Source of the DNA: Pseudomonas crudilactis
GTDB lineage: Bacteria > Pseudomonadota > Gammaproteobacteria > Pseudomonadales > Pseudomonadaceae
Assembly: GCF_013433315.1 (NCBI RefSeq)
Contig: NZ_WXVV01000002.1
Span: 248,001-312,000 of the forward strand
Direction: 5' to 3'
DNA length: 64,000 bases
Below, piece after piece: positions 9,358 to 17,324 of this stretch (the first letter of the stretch is position 1; each line of letters opens with the position of its first letter). The translations under genes were made by a program, and so were the position numbers. Under the pieces are notes generated by a model. That model was given only the letters and a program-made list of their open reading frames with translations. It searched no databases and was not told the origin of the DNA.

Positions 9358-9714
9358 ATGCGTTGGATGGGATGGTCGTTGCTGTTGACGCTGCTGTCGA
9401 GCGAAGCGTGGGCTCAGGCCTGCGTGGTGCACAGTCAGGGCGAGCGGCTTGACGTCAAAGTCTGTCAGCAGAACCGCAATATTCCTGAAAAACTGTTCAA
9501 CGACGGCTTCTGCCAGCCAACCCTTGCCGGACAAAAAGTCGAGGTGCAATACGTCGATCAATGCCCGAGCGGCGCGTTTGGCGTGTGCAGCAACGCGCAA
9601 GTCGCCAATATGCCTTATCGCCAGGATATCCACTATTACGGCGTCGCCACGGATGCCGCGTATCTGAAACCGTACTGCGAAGGCCAGAGCCAGGGTTCTT
9701 GGCTCAAGCCTTGA
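9358..9714 (+). CDS. Small secreted Cys-containing protein, unknown function
   Basis: A 118-residue protein with a clear signal peptide (MRWMGWSLLLTLLSSEAWA, cleavage before QACVVHS). The mature part has Cys residues in ACVVHS, KVCQQN, GFCQPT, DQCPSG, GVCSNA and PYCEGQ, compatible with disulfides in the periplasm. TGGGAGA at good spacing supports ATG 9358. Not recognised as a named family. It diverges from a CobW gene and converges with DUF1826 (4-base gap), so by position it may belong to the metal island, but no regulatory site links it. Confidence 0.7.
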   Translation: MRWMGWSLLLTLLSSEAWAQACVVHSQGERLDVKVCQQNRNIPEKLFNDGFCQPTLAGQKVEVQYVDQCPSGAFGVCSNAQVANMPYRQDIHYYGVATDAAYLKPYCEGQSQGSWLKP

Positions 9715-9718
9715 GGCG

Positions 9719-10363
9719 TCAACCGAGCCAGTCGAGGGTCATTATCAGACGACGCTCACCTGCGGCCGGCTGCGGCGAGCGGTGAATCAGGCCGAAGCCT
9801 TCATTGCCACGCGATTTCTCGCCTTTCAGTAAGGCGACGTCGCCGCAATTGAGTTGCTGTATTTGCGCTTGGGGCTCGGCGTTGGCCTGCCCCAATTGAC
9901 TGCGATCCATCGCGCCTTCCTTGAGCCATTGGCTGCCGACGCCGGCGTAGGTCGTGATCAGCCGCACCGGCACATGATCAACGTGAAAGCGCGGGCACAT
10001 GGCTTTATCCAGCACCCGCAGGCGCAGGCCGATACGCCGCGCACCGAGCAAGCAGGCGAAGGCGCTGACTAACCATTTCAGGTCGGCGATAAAGCCTTCG
10101 TAGCCCTCCATATCGCGGAAGCCCAGAGCCAGACCGGCAAGATCAGGCTCCGCGTCCTCATCCGGCAACTCCAGACACAGTGACTCCGCCAAAGGCTCGT
10201 TGAGCGACAGCAGCAAGTGAGCGAATTCGCTGATGTGCAACGGTAGTTGGCGTTGCCAGACGGCAAGGTTGGTGTCGTCTTCGAGAATTCGCGTCAGCGC
10301 TTTCGGTGTCGGGCCTTGATGCTGGTGGCGCGTGCGGTTTTGCAGCAATTCAAGCGCGAGCAT
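9719..10363 (-). CDS. DUF1826 domain protein
   Basis: A 214-residue soluble protein of the DUF1826 family. His-rich segments that could hold a metal are visible: PRFHVDHVPVRLITTYAG and GFGLIHRSPQPAAGERRLIMTLDWLG, whose HxDH...R order recalls 2-oxoglutarate/Fe oxygenase-like folds, though that is only an impression. The start ATG 10363 overlaps the stop of the ZigA-like gene by one base (TGATG), so it is translationally coupled to it and shares its Zur-controlled promoter. DUF1826 genes are commonly found next to COG0523 zinc chaperones. Confidence 0.85.
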   Translation of the reverse strand: MLALELLQNRTRHQHQGPTPKALTRILEDDTNLAVWQRQLPLHISEFAHLLLSLNEPLAESLCLELPDEDAEPDLAGLALGFRDMEGYEGFIADLKWLVSAFACLLGARRIGLRLRVLDKAMCPRFHVDHVPVRLITTYAGVGSQWLKEGAMDRSQLGQANAEPQAQIQQLNCGDVALLKGEKSRGNEGFGLIHRSPQPAAGERRLIMTLDWLG

Positions 10364-11568
10364 CAGGCGGCCTCTTCGTGCCAAGGGCCGAACGGATCCG
10401 GCAACAATCGCCAGCCTTCGACACCGAGTGCCATTTCATCATCGGTAAGCAGGCAGGCATCGAGTTCGGCAGAGAGCTGCAGGAAATCGATGTTCTGCCC
10501 GATGAACACCAGTTCCTGGCGGCAGTCTCCTACGCTCGGCGTCCAGTTTTCCATGATGGCGGCGGTGCTTTCCTTCTCTTGTGGCCACTGCTTCTTTGGC
10601 ACGAAACGCCACCAGTGCCCGGCAAAACCATGGCGCATCAAACCACCGGCCTGCGACCAACTACCCGCGTCAGTGGGTTTGCTCGCGAGCCAGAAGAAGC
10701 CTTTGGAGCGCAGCAACTTACCGTTCAGCCAAGGACGGTCGATAAAGCTGAAGAAGCGTTGCGGGTGAAAGGGCCGGCGGGCGCGATAGGCTGTGGAGGC
10801 AATGCCGTACTCATCGGTTTCCGGCACGTGCTCACCGCGTAACTCCTGCAGCCAACCGGGGGCCTGCGCGGCTTTTTCGAAATCGAAACGTCCGGTATTG
10901 AGGACTTTTTCCAACGGTACCTCACCCATCACCATCGGGATGATTTCCGCTTGGGCATTGAGACGCTGGAGGATCGCGATCAACTCCTCACGCTCGCGCT
11001 GGCTGATCAAGTCGATCTTGCTGATCAACAACACGTCGGCGAACTCGATTTGTTCGATCAACAGATCGGTGATGGAGCGTTCGTCTTCTTCGCCAAGGAT
11101 CTCGCCACGGGAGGCGAGGCTTTCCGCCGCTTGGTAGTCCGGCAGAAAATTCACCCCGTCGACTACAGTGACCATGGTGTCGAGCCGGGCGATGTCGGAG
11201 AGGCTTTGGCCGTATTCATCGCGGAAGGTAAACGTCTCTGCCACGGGCAATGGCTCGGAAATCCCGGTGGATTCGATCAGCAGATAATCGAAGCGATCTT
11301 CACGGGCCAGCTTGCTTACCTCTTCCAGCAGATCTTCGCGTAACGTACAGCAGATACAGCCGTTACTCATTTCGACTATTTTTTCTTCTGCACGATTCAG
11401 GCTGACATCACGCTGGACTTCGCTGCCATCAATATTGATCTCGCTCATATCATTGACGATAACAGCTACGCGCAAACCCTCTCGGTTACGTAGTACGTAA
11501 TTCAAAAGTGTACTTTTTCCAGCACCGAGAAATCCTGAAAGTACGGTGACAGGCAACTCTGCTGACAT
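10363..11568 (-). CDS. zigA: ZigA-like zinc chaperone GTPase (CobW family)
   Basis: A 401-residue COG0523 GTPase. G1 motif [11 protein letters not shown] (11-21), Cys-Ile-Cys-Cys metal site (Cys71, 73, 74) in [23 protein letters not shown] switch, LLISKIDL for guanine, and a CobW C-terminal domain ([23 protein letters not shown]). It matches the zinc-starvation subgroup known as ZigA in Acinetobacter and as a Zur target in P. aeruginosa. ATG 11568 with GAGGAT upstream is chosen; the open frame to 11724 crosses the Zur box and is not coding. Likely delivers scarce zinc to client enzymes. Confidence 0.88.
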   Translation of the reverse strand: MSAELPVTVLSGFLGAGKSTLLNYVLRNREGLRVAVIVNDMSEINIDGSEVQRDVSLNRAEEKIVEMSNGCICCTLREDLLEEVSKLAREDRFDYLLIESTGISEPLPVAETFTFRDEYGQSLSDIARLDTMVTVVDGVNFLPDYQAAESLASRGEILGEEDERSITDLLIEQIEFADVLLISKIDLISQREREELIAILQRLNAQAEIIPMVMGEVPLEKVLNTGRFDFEKAAQAPGWLQELRGEHVPETDEYGIASTAYRARRPFHPQRFFSFIDRPWLNGKLLRSKGFFWLASKPTDAGSWSQAGGLMRHGFAGHWWRFVPKKQWPQEKESTAAIMENWTPSVGDCRQELVFIGQNIDFLQLSAELDACLLTDDEMALGVEGWRLLPDPFGPWHEEAA

Positions 11569-11697
11569 TGGATAATCCTCTTCAGAAGGCAGCCAATTGG
11601 CGCTTTTGCTGCGCGTGGCGTTTTCGCGCCTCCCACGGTGAATCACGTAGAAAACAAACGCTTTGAAATTGGCCTGCCCAGGCTTAATTCGAATCAA

Positions 11698-11712
11698 TGT
11701 TATAGTATAACA
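11698..11712. promoter_or_regulatory. Zur box between zigA and a small secreted-protein gene
   Basis: TGTTATA-G-TATAACA, a perfect 7-1-7 palindrome matching the gammaproteobacterial Zur consensus (GTTATAnTATAAC core). It lies 130 bases upstream of zigA and 79 bases upstream of the divergent gene, so it may repress both when zinc is sufficient. Confidence 0.88.
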
Positions 11713-11790
11713 ATAAGAAGACACCAGCCTTCTCTTGTCCTGATCGACAAAGAGCAGGAAGCTGTGCCAATCCCGAGCCCGGAACTCACC

Positions 11791-12168
11791 ATGAAAAATG
11801 CGCTGAAATGCTCAATGTTGAGCCTTGGGTTATTGCTGGCCGGCAACGCCTGCGCTCAATTGCCAGCGCTCGCCAGCTGTACGCGGAGCGCCAATCTGCT
11901 GGCGTGCGTGGACGCCGACGGCAACGCTTATAGCGTCAACACCGTCGGCAACACCCTTTATCTGCGGGGTTTTGAAAAGAACGGCCGGCGTTATTGGGCG
12001 CAGACCAACAGTCGTTTCGGCCAATTGACGTTCTTCACCGGGATCGCCTCTGATGGCGAAGCCTGGGTTGGCTACACTCGACGTGTCGGCTGGACGACCA
12101 TCAATCGCTTCTCCAGCTCGGGCGGCGGCAGTGCTAAATTCACCTGCAGCCGCATTACTGGCTGCTAA
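11791..12168 (+). CDS. Small secreted protein, probable Zur-regulon member
   Basis: A 125-residue protein with signal peptide [22 protein letters not shown] (cleavage before QLPALAS). The mature part is beta-rich, with Cys in [14 protein letters not shown] and the end [10 protein letters not shown], suggesting disulfides. No family recognised. Its place, between the perfect Zur box and the amidase gene, matches a hypothetical gene in the P. aeruginosa zinc cluster (recalled). It converges on the amidase gene: the two stop codons overlap within 12165-12168. Confidence 0.72.
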   Translation: MKNALKCSMLSLGLLLAGNACAQLPALASCTRSANLLACVDADGNAYSVNTVGNTLYLRGFEKNGRRYWAQTNSRFGQLTFFTGIASDGEAWVGYTRRVGWTTINRFSSSGGGSAKFTCSRITGC

Positions 12169-13364
12169 ACCGGCGTGTTTTGTTGGGCTTTCTGCCAGGC
12201 AAGATAACTGTCGACAGGCGGGTTCTTTTCAAAGTAACGCTTTAAACCGTCAAACAAGCCGTTGGCCACAGCCTGCTGGTGTCGCGCCGTGACCAGTCGC
12301 CGACTGTCGCGTGCATTGGAAATGAAGCCGGTCTCCACCAGAATCGAAGGTACATCTGGCGATTTCAGGACTGCGAATCCTGCCTGTTCCACCCGCTTCT
12401 GATGGAGTGTGGTGATGCCGGCCAGACTCCCCAGAACCGCGCCTCCCAATTGCAGACTGGCGGCGATCGTAGCGTTCATCGACATATCGAGAATCACCCC
12501 GGCCAGCATCGGATCTTTATCTTTCAGATTGAGCAGGCTGGCGCCGAGCAGATCTGCACCGTTCTCCCGCTGCGCCATGAATCGTGCCGTTGCCGACGTT
12601 GCACCGCCCTCCGACAGACAATAGACCGATGCCCCGGAAGCGGTCAGACGCGGAGCCGCGTCGGCGTGCACTGAGATAAACATGTCAGCCTTGTGCTGGC
12701 GCGCGATCTCCACGCGCTTGCGCAATGGAACGAAAAAATCGTCATTGCGCACCAGTTTCACATCGAAGCCTTTCTCTTTTTTCAGGCGTTTGGCGAGCAA
12801 CTGCGCAATGGAAAGCACCACATCCTTTTCTCGTTCCCCCTTGGCGCCGACTGCGCCGGGATCCTTTCCGCCATGACCTGGGTCGACGACAACAATGATG
12901 TCTCGTCTTGGATGTGCCTTCAGCGCAGGTGTTTCACGTGGAACCATTGGCGTATTTGTCGCGGACTTGGCGCGAACCAAATCGAGAACCAAGCGATGAC
13001 CCTGGCCGTTCTGCGGCGCCAAAAGGAAGCTGTTCAGCAGCGTTGGGCTGCTCAGATCCAGGACAATCCGCGTATCACCGTGGCCAAAAGGCCCGGAGCG
13101 AATCGAACGAATCACTGTACCGTTCAGCGCCAGTTGGCTGAAATCTGCGCCAACGCTCGCACCGGACACATCAATGATCAGCCGCTCCGGAGCGCTGAGG
13201 GTGAAGGTTTTGTAGCGCACCGGCCCACTCAAATCAAAGACCAATCGCAGTTTCTCATCAGAACGCCATAGCCGCGCGTTGCGAATCTGCGTGGCCGAAG
13301 CACTGAAAGGAAGGGCGAAGGCCGTGCTGGCCAGAATCAGATTGAGCAGATGGCGTCTGTGCAT
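12165..13364 (-). CDS. amiA: N-acetylmuramoyl-L-alanine amidase (AMIN + Amidase_3)
   Basis: A 399-residue periplasmic zinc amidase that cleaves the amide between MurNAc and the stem peptide during septum splitting. Signal peptide MHRRHLLNLILASTAFALPF..., AMIN domain about residues 26-130, Amidase_3 from about 155: VVVDPGHGGKDPGAVG (His164), GEREKDVV (Glu178), SVHADA, and ILVETGFISN with the catalytic Glu. It is read from the divergent Zur-box promoter shared with folE2, so it is a zinc-starvation paralogue of the housekeeping AmiC/AmiB. Residues 141-145 (VPRET) are encoded by a parS site. Confidence 0.9.
   Translation of the reverse strand: MHRRHLLNLILASTAFALPFSASATQIRNARLWRSDEKLRLVFDLSGPVRYKTFTLSAPERLIIDVSGASVGADFSQLALNGTVIRSIRSGPFGHGDTRIVLDLSSPTLLNSFLLAPQNGQGHRLVLDLVRAKSATNTPMVPRETPALKAHPRRDIIVVVDPGHGGKDPGAVGAKGEREKDVVLSIAQLLAKRLKKEKGFDVKLVRNDDFFVPLRKRVEIARQHKADMFISVHADAAPRLTASGASVYCLSEGGATSATARFMAQRENGADLLGASLLNLKDKDPMLAGVILDMSMNATIAASLQLGGAVLGSLAGITTLHQKRVEQAGFAVLKSPDVPSILVETGFISNARDSRRLVTARHQQAVANGLFDGLKRYFEKNPPVDSYLAWQKAQQNTPV
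12930..12945. other. parS-like ParB-binding site inside the amidase gene
   Basis: TGTTTCACGTGGAACC: one half is the GTTCCAC form and the other GTTTCAC, both accepted variants of the bacterial chromosomal parS consensus. In the amidase frame it reads VPRET. Confidence 0.75.
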
Positions 13365-13403
13365 ATGAAAGCCTGTTCATGAAAAAGGCGTCGTGATTTG
13401 TAT

Positions 13404-13418
13404 TGTTATAATGTAACA
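13404..13418. promoter_or_regulatory. Zur box between the amidase gene and folE2
   Basis: TGTTATA-A-TGTAACA, a 7-1-7 palindrome with one asymmetric position. It sits 40 bases upstream of the amidase start and 31 bases upstream of folE2, a position where bound Zur would block both promoters. Confidence 0.85.
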
Positions 13419-13448
13419 TTGATTTCAATCAACACGACGGTTCCGAAC

Positions 13449-14345
13449 ATGAATTCGCTGACACTTCCGGATATCGCTGCGCAATCCGCTCGCCAAGCCT
13501 TGCCCCTCGAATGGGTGGGCATGCATGGCATCGCGTTACCTGTTTTATTGGAAGGCCAACGCTTGAGCGCGAAGGCAGATGCGGGAGTGAGTCTGGATGA
13601 CGGCGAGGCTCGCGGGATTCACATGTCGCGGCTTTATCTGGCGCTGGAATCGCTAGAACAACAGAGCCTTAGCCCTGCTCTGCTGTACCAAGTGCTGAAA
13701 CGTTTTCTTGATAGCCACGAAGGTTTATCCAACTGTGCCTTCCTGAATATCCACACCGATTTACTGCTGAAGCGCCCTGCGTTGATCAGTCCATTGGCCG
13801 GTTGGAAATCCTATCCAGCGACCATTTCAGCCAGCATGAAAAACAAGATGTTCCACGTGGAACTCAAGATCGAAGTGCCTTACTCGTCGACTTGCCCTTG
13901 TTCAGCTGCCTTGGCTCGACAGTTGATCCAGCAACAATTCGTCGACGACTTCGCCAATAAGGCCCTTCAGCATGCAGAGGTTCTAGCCTGGCTCGGCTCG
14001 ACCCAAGGCATCATCGCCACCCCTCACAGTCAACGCAGCACCGCACAACTTCATCTGCACCTCGACGAGTTCATCGATGAATTACCGCTGAGCGTGATCA
14101 TCAATGACGCCGAAGCGGCCCTCGGCACCGCCGTACAAACAGCGGTCAAACGCGCCGATGAACAAGCCTTCGCCCTCGCCAATGGACAGAACCTGATGTT
14201 CTGCGAAGACGCCGCACGCCGGCTGAATCTCGCACTTCGCCGCACACCCGGCGTTAACCAGTTCCACCTGCGCGTGATCCACGCCGAAAGCCTACACGCC
14301 CACGACGCTGTCGCCGAAAGCCACTGGCAGCGTGAGCAAGCATGA
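13449..14345 (+). CDS. folE2: GTP cyclohydrolase FolE2 (GCYH-IB)
   Basis: A 298-residue type IB GTP cyclohydrolase making 7,8-dihydroneopterin triphosphate, first step of folate synthesis. Unlike zinc-dependent FolE it can use other divalent metals, and it replaces FolE in zinc shortage. Signatures: EWVGMHGIALPV, GIHMSRLY, VELKIEVPYSSTCPCSAALA with the conserved Cys, and a late TRTPGVNQFHLRV-like end. ATG 13449 lies 31 bases after the Zur box. It heads an operon; its TGA overlaps the ABC ATPase ATG (ATGA). A perfect parS site lies inside it. Confidence 0.93.
   Translation: MNSLTLPDIAAQSARQALPLEWVGMHGIALPVLLEGQRLSAKADAGVSLDDGEARGIHMSRLYLALESLEQQSLSPALLYQVLKRFLDSHEGLSNCAFLNIHTDLLLKRPALISPLAGWKSYPATISASMKNKMFHVELKIEVPYSSTCPCSAALARQLIQQQFVDDFANKALQHAEVLAWLGSTQGIIATPHSQRSTAQLHLHLDEFIDELPLSVIINDAEAALGTAVQTAVKRADEQAFALANGQNLMFCEDAARRLNLALRRTPGVNQFHLRVIHAESLHAHDAVAESHWQREQA
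13849..13864. other. parS site inside folE2
   Basis: TGTTCCACGTGGAACT: perfect 14-base palindrome GTTCCACGTGGAAC (13850-13863), the canonical Pseudomonas parS core. In the folE2 frame it reads M-F-H-V-E-L. Confidence 0.85.
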
Positions 14346-15010
14346 TCCGCTGCCAATCCCTGAGCTGGGGCGCTCCCGGTCAACCGCTGACCACGCCCCT
14401 GAATCTTGAGCTGGAAAGCGGCAGCCTCACAGCAATCATCGGTGCCAACGGCTGCGGCAAAAGCAGTCTTTTGAAAGTCATCGCTGGGCTGCAAAAACCC
14501 TTGGCAGGCAAAGTTAGCCTGAGTGTTCCACGTCAAAGCGGCTTGTCTTTCCTGCCCCAACAACAGCACCTCGACCGCCAATTCCCCATTAGCCTAGAAG
14601 AGTTGATCGCCGCCGGTTTCTGGGGACGCCGACTCTCAACCCGATTGCGCGCACAACGCATGAAAGACGCACTGGAAAACTGGCACCTGAGCGGACTCGA
14701 ACACCGCCCGCTCATGGCCCTCTCCGGCGGCGAATTACAGCGCGCCCTGCTCGCTCGTTTGAGCCTGACCGACGCCCCGGTTCTGCTCCTCGACGAACCC
14801 CATGCCGCCCTCGATGAACTCGGTCAACAATTGCTCTGGCAGCACATCCATGCCTGGCATAACCAAGGCCGAACAATCGTCGTGGTCTGCCATGACCTCG
14901 CCGCCGTACGCCAACACATCCCGCAAACCTTGCTGATCAAAAACCGTGAATGCGTGTTCGGCGCCAGCGTCGAACTGATCCAGCAAACCCCTCACACGCA
15001 GGTGGCCTGA
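14342..15010 (+). CDS. Zinc-type ABC transporter ATPase (ZnuC-like)
   Basis: A 222-residue cytoplasmic ATPase of the metal (cluster A-I) ABC importers. Walker A GANGCGKSS (34-42), Q-loop region FLPQQQHLDRQFPI, ABC signature LSGGELQRALLARL, Walker B VLLLDEPHAALDE, and switch His VVVCHDL. Translationally coupled on both sides: ATGA with folE2, TGATG with the permease gene. With the next two genes it forms a complete importer within the Zur-controlled operon. It is distinct from the classical znuABC locus, which is not in the window. Confidence 0.88.
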   Translation: MIRCQSLSWGAPGQPLTTPLNLELESGSLTAIIGANGCGKSSLLKVIAGLQKPLAGKVSLSVPRQSGLSFLPQQQHLDRQFPISLEELIAAGFWGRRLSTRLRAQRMKDALENWHLSGLEHRPLMALSGGELQRALLARLSLTDAPVLLLDEPHAALDELGQQLLWQHIHAWHNQGRTIVVVCHDLAAVRQHIPQTLLIKNRECVFGASVELIQQTPHTQVA

Positions 15011-15876
15011 TGCTCGCCGTCGCCCACTTCTGGCAACCGTTCAACGAGTTCGTGTTCATGCGCCGCGCCCTCCTTGGCGGACTGGTCTTGGCGTGCAGCA
15101 CGGCACCACTCGGCGTGTTTTTGATCCTGCGACGAATGAGCCTGATCGGTGACGCCGTCGCCCACGGCATCCTCCCCGGCGCCGCACTGGGATTCTGGTT
15201 CGCTGGCCTGAGCCTTCCCGCCCTCACACTCGGCGGCCTCGGCGCCGGTCTGAGCATGGCCGGTCTCGCCGCCTGGATCACTCGCCGCACCGGTCTGCGC
15301 GAAGACGCCAGTCTCGCCGCGATCTACCCGATCTCCCTCGCCAGTGGCGTGCTGATTCTCGGCATCGCCGGCAAACGACTCGATCTCCTTCATCTGCTGT
15401 TCGGCTCGGCACTGGCCGTCGACGGTCCGACCCTCAACGGCATGTTGTGGGTCTCGGGATTCAGCCTTCTCGCGATGGCACTGATCTACAAACCTCTGCT
15501 GCTCGACACCCTCGACCCAATGTTCCTGAGAACCGTCAGCCGCCTCGGCCCACTCGCCCATGGCGTCTTTCTGACCCTCGTGGTGCTGAATCTGGTAATC
15601 GGTTTCCAGGCCATCGGCGCGCTGATGGTGGTCGGACTGATGATGCTCCCCGCCGCCGCCTCACGATTCTGGAGCCGCCGTCTGCCGATACTGATTGCCA
15701 TCGCAGCCGTCATCGGTTGCCTCTCGGTGTGGTTCGGCTTGTTGCTCTCGTTCTACTACTCGTTGCCCAGCGGCCCGGCCATCGTGCTGGTAGCAGGCCT
15801 TGGCTATCTGTTGTCCGTGGTGTTCGGGCCGGTACACGGTCTGTTGCGCCGCCCACCGTTGCTCACATCCCAATGA
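15010..15876 (+). CDS. Zinc-type ABC transporter permease (ZnuB-like)
   Basis: A 288-residue inner-membrane permease with about eight segments. ABC-3 family marks: RRALLGGLVLACSTAPLGVFLILRRMSLIGDAVAHGILPGAALGF near the N-terminus and LMVVGLMMLPAAASRFW toward the C-terminus. Starts at ATG 15010, overlapping the ATPase stop by one base; the frame is open further upstream but has no ribosome site there. Confidence 0.88.
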   Translation: MLAVAHFWQPFNEFVFMRRALLGGLVLACSTAPLGVFLILRRMSLIGDAVAHGILPGAALGFWFAGLSLPALTLGGLGAGLSMAGLAAWITRRTGLREDASLAAIYPISLASGVLILGIAGKRLDLLHLLFGSALAVDGPTLNGMLWVSGFSLLAMALIYKPLLLDTLDPMFLRTVSRLGPLAHGVFLTLVVLNLVIGFQAIGALMVVGLMMLPAAASRFWSRRLPILIAIAAVIGCLSVWFGLLLSFYYSLPSGPAIVLVAGLGYLLSVVFGPVHGLLRRPPLLTSQ

Positions 15877-15887
15877 GGTGTTTCCCG

Positions 15888-16763
15888 ATGCGCGCTCTAC
15901 TCGTGCTGTTCAGCCTGATGTTGTCGATGTCATTGTCGGCCGCGGAAAAACTGCCCGTGGTCACCAGCTTCAGCATTCTCGCCGACATGGTCCATCAGGT
16001 CGGCGGCGAGCATATCCAGATCACCAACATGGTCGGCCCGGATGCCGATGCGCACACCTACGAGCCGACGCCGGACGATGCCAAAGCGCTGCTCAGCGCG
16101 AAACTGATCATCAAGAACGGCCTCGGTTTCGAACCGTGGCTGGATAGAATGGTGACCAGCACCGAGACCAAGGCCACGGTCATCAGTGCCAGCCATGGCG
16201 TGATTCCACGCTCACTGGATGAAGATGGCCAAACCGTTCCCGACCCGCATGCCTGGCACAATCTGGCGAACGCCGAGTTGTACGTCGCCAACATCACCAA
16301 GGCGCTGATCTCTGCCGACCCGGCGAACAAGGCTGACTACGAACGCAACAGCCAAGCCTATCTGAAGCAGATTTACGCGCTGCTCGCCGAAGCCAAAAGC
16401 AAACTCGGTTCGCTGCCGCCGGGCAATCGCAAGATCGTCACCAGCCATGATGCCTTCGGTTATCTCGGTCAGGCGTACGGCATCGACTTCATGGCGCCAC
16501 AGGGTTTGTCCACTGAACGTGAACCCTCCGCCGCCGAAGTCGCAGCACTGATCACGCAGATTCGTCAGGCCAAAGTCAAAGCGGTATTCATGGAAAACAT
16601 CAAGGACGCCCGCCTGCTCAAACAGATCGCCGACGAAAGCGGCGCGCACATTGGTGGCACGCTCTACTCCGACGCACTCGCCGCCAGCGGCCCCGCCAGC
16701 ACCTTCACCGGTCTGTTCGAATACAACCTCAACACCCTCTACAACGCGCTGAGCCGACCATGA
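15888..16763 (+). CDS. Metal ABC transporter substrate-binding protein (ZnuA-like, no His-rich loop)
   Basis: A 291-residue periplasmic cluster A-I binding protein. Signal peptide MRALLVLFSLMLSMSLSAA, then metal ligands in the usual order: His56 (DADAHTYEPTPDD), His121/His124 (DPHAWHNLAN), the SHDAFGYLGQAYG His, and the C-terminal YSDAL Asp. The loop between about 103 and 121, which in ZnuA is His/Asp-rich, is short and nearly His-free. GAGGTG eight bases upstream fixes ATG 15888; a longer frame from 15447 overlaps the permease and is not real. Probable zinc, possibly manganese. Confidence 0.87.
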   Translation: MRALLVLFSLMLSMSLSAAEKLPVVTSFSILADMVHQVGGEHIQITNMVGPDADAHTYEPTPDDAKALLSAKLIIKNGLGFEPWLDRMVTSTETKATVISASHGVIPRSLDEDGQTVPDPHAWHNLANAELYVANITKALISADPANKADYERNSQAYLKQIYALLAEAKSKLGSLPPGNRKIVTSHDAFGYLGQAYGIDFMAPQGLSTEREPSAAEVAALITQIRQAKVKAVFMENIKDARLLKQIADESGAHIGGTLYSDALAASGPASTFTGLFEYNLNTLYNALSRP

Positions 16764-17320
16764 TCCGCAAGAATCCTTCAGGTGATTTACCACAGATCGC
16801 CGAGTCGGCCTACGTCGATAAAACCGCGATCATCTGCGGCAAGGTGGTGATCGGCGAGAACGTCTTCGTCGGCCCCTATGCGGTGATCCGCGCCGACGAA
16901 GTGGACGCCTCAGGCGAAATGGAGCCGATCATCATCGGCGCCAATTCGAATATCCAGGACGGCGTGGTGATCCACTCCAAATCCGGTGCAGCGGTGACCA
17001 TCGGCGAGTTCAGCTCCATCGCCCACCGCTCGATCGTCCACGGCCCCTGCGTCGTTGGCGACCGCGTGTTCATCGGCTTCAACAGCGTGTTGTTCAACTG
17101 TGTGGTCGGCAATGGTTGCGTAGTTCGACACAACTCAGTGGTCGACGGCCGGGATCTGCCGGACGCCTTCTATGTACCCTCCACTACTCGCATTGGCCCG
17201 AGTACAGATCTGTCGTTGTTCCCTCCTGTGAGTGTCAGCGCTTCGGAGTTTTCCGAGGACGTGGCGCGCACCAACGTCGATCTGGTGCGCGGCTACAAAG
17301 CCTTGCAGAACGAGTTCTGA
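16760..17320 (+). CDS. Gamma-class carbonic anhydrase-like protein
   Basis: A 186-residue left-handed beta-helix protein with hexapeptide repeats. The full set of gamma-CA residues is visible: Arg44 and Asp46 (VIRADE), Gln66/Asp67 (NIQDGVVIH), and three His ligands, His72, His89 and His94. Gamma-CAs can work with Fe or Co instead of Zn, which fits a zinc-shortage backup of the zinc-dependent beta-CA. ATGA overlap with the preceding binding-protein gene; the next gene starts 4 bases after its stop. Confidence 0.85.
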   Translation: MIRKNPSGDLPQIAESAYVDKTAIICGKVVIGENVFVGPYAVIRADEVDASGEMEPIIIGANSNIQDGVVIHSKSGAAVTIGEFSSIAHRSIVHGPCVVGDRVFIGFNSVLFNCVVGNGCVVRHNSVVDGRDLPDAFYVPSTTRIGPSTDLSLFPPVSVSASEFSEDVARTNVDLVRGYKALQNEF

Positions 17321-17324
17321 AACC

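Noticed and set aside
11569..11724. N-terminal extension of the ZigA-like frame
   Set aside because: It would run through the Zur box, and GAGGAT supports the start at 11568.
14524..14539. TGTTCCACGTCAAAGC resembling parS in the ABC ATPase gene
   Set aside because: Only the left half matches; the right half agrees at two of six positions, so it is not a palindrome.
15447..15887. Long upstream extension of the metal-binding-protein frame
   Set aside because: It overlaps the permease gene in another frame, has no ribosome site, and would bury the signal peptide that starts at 15888.
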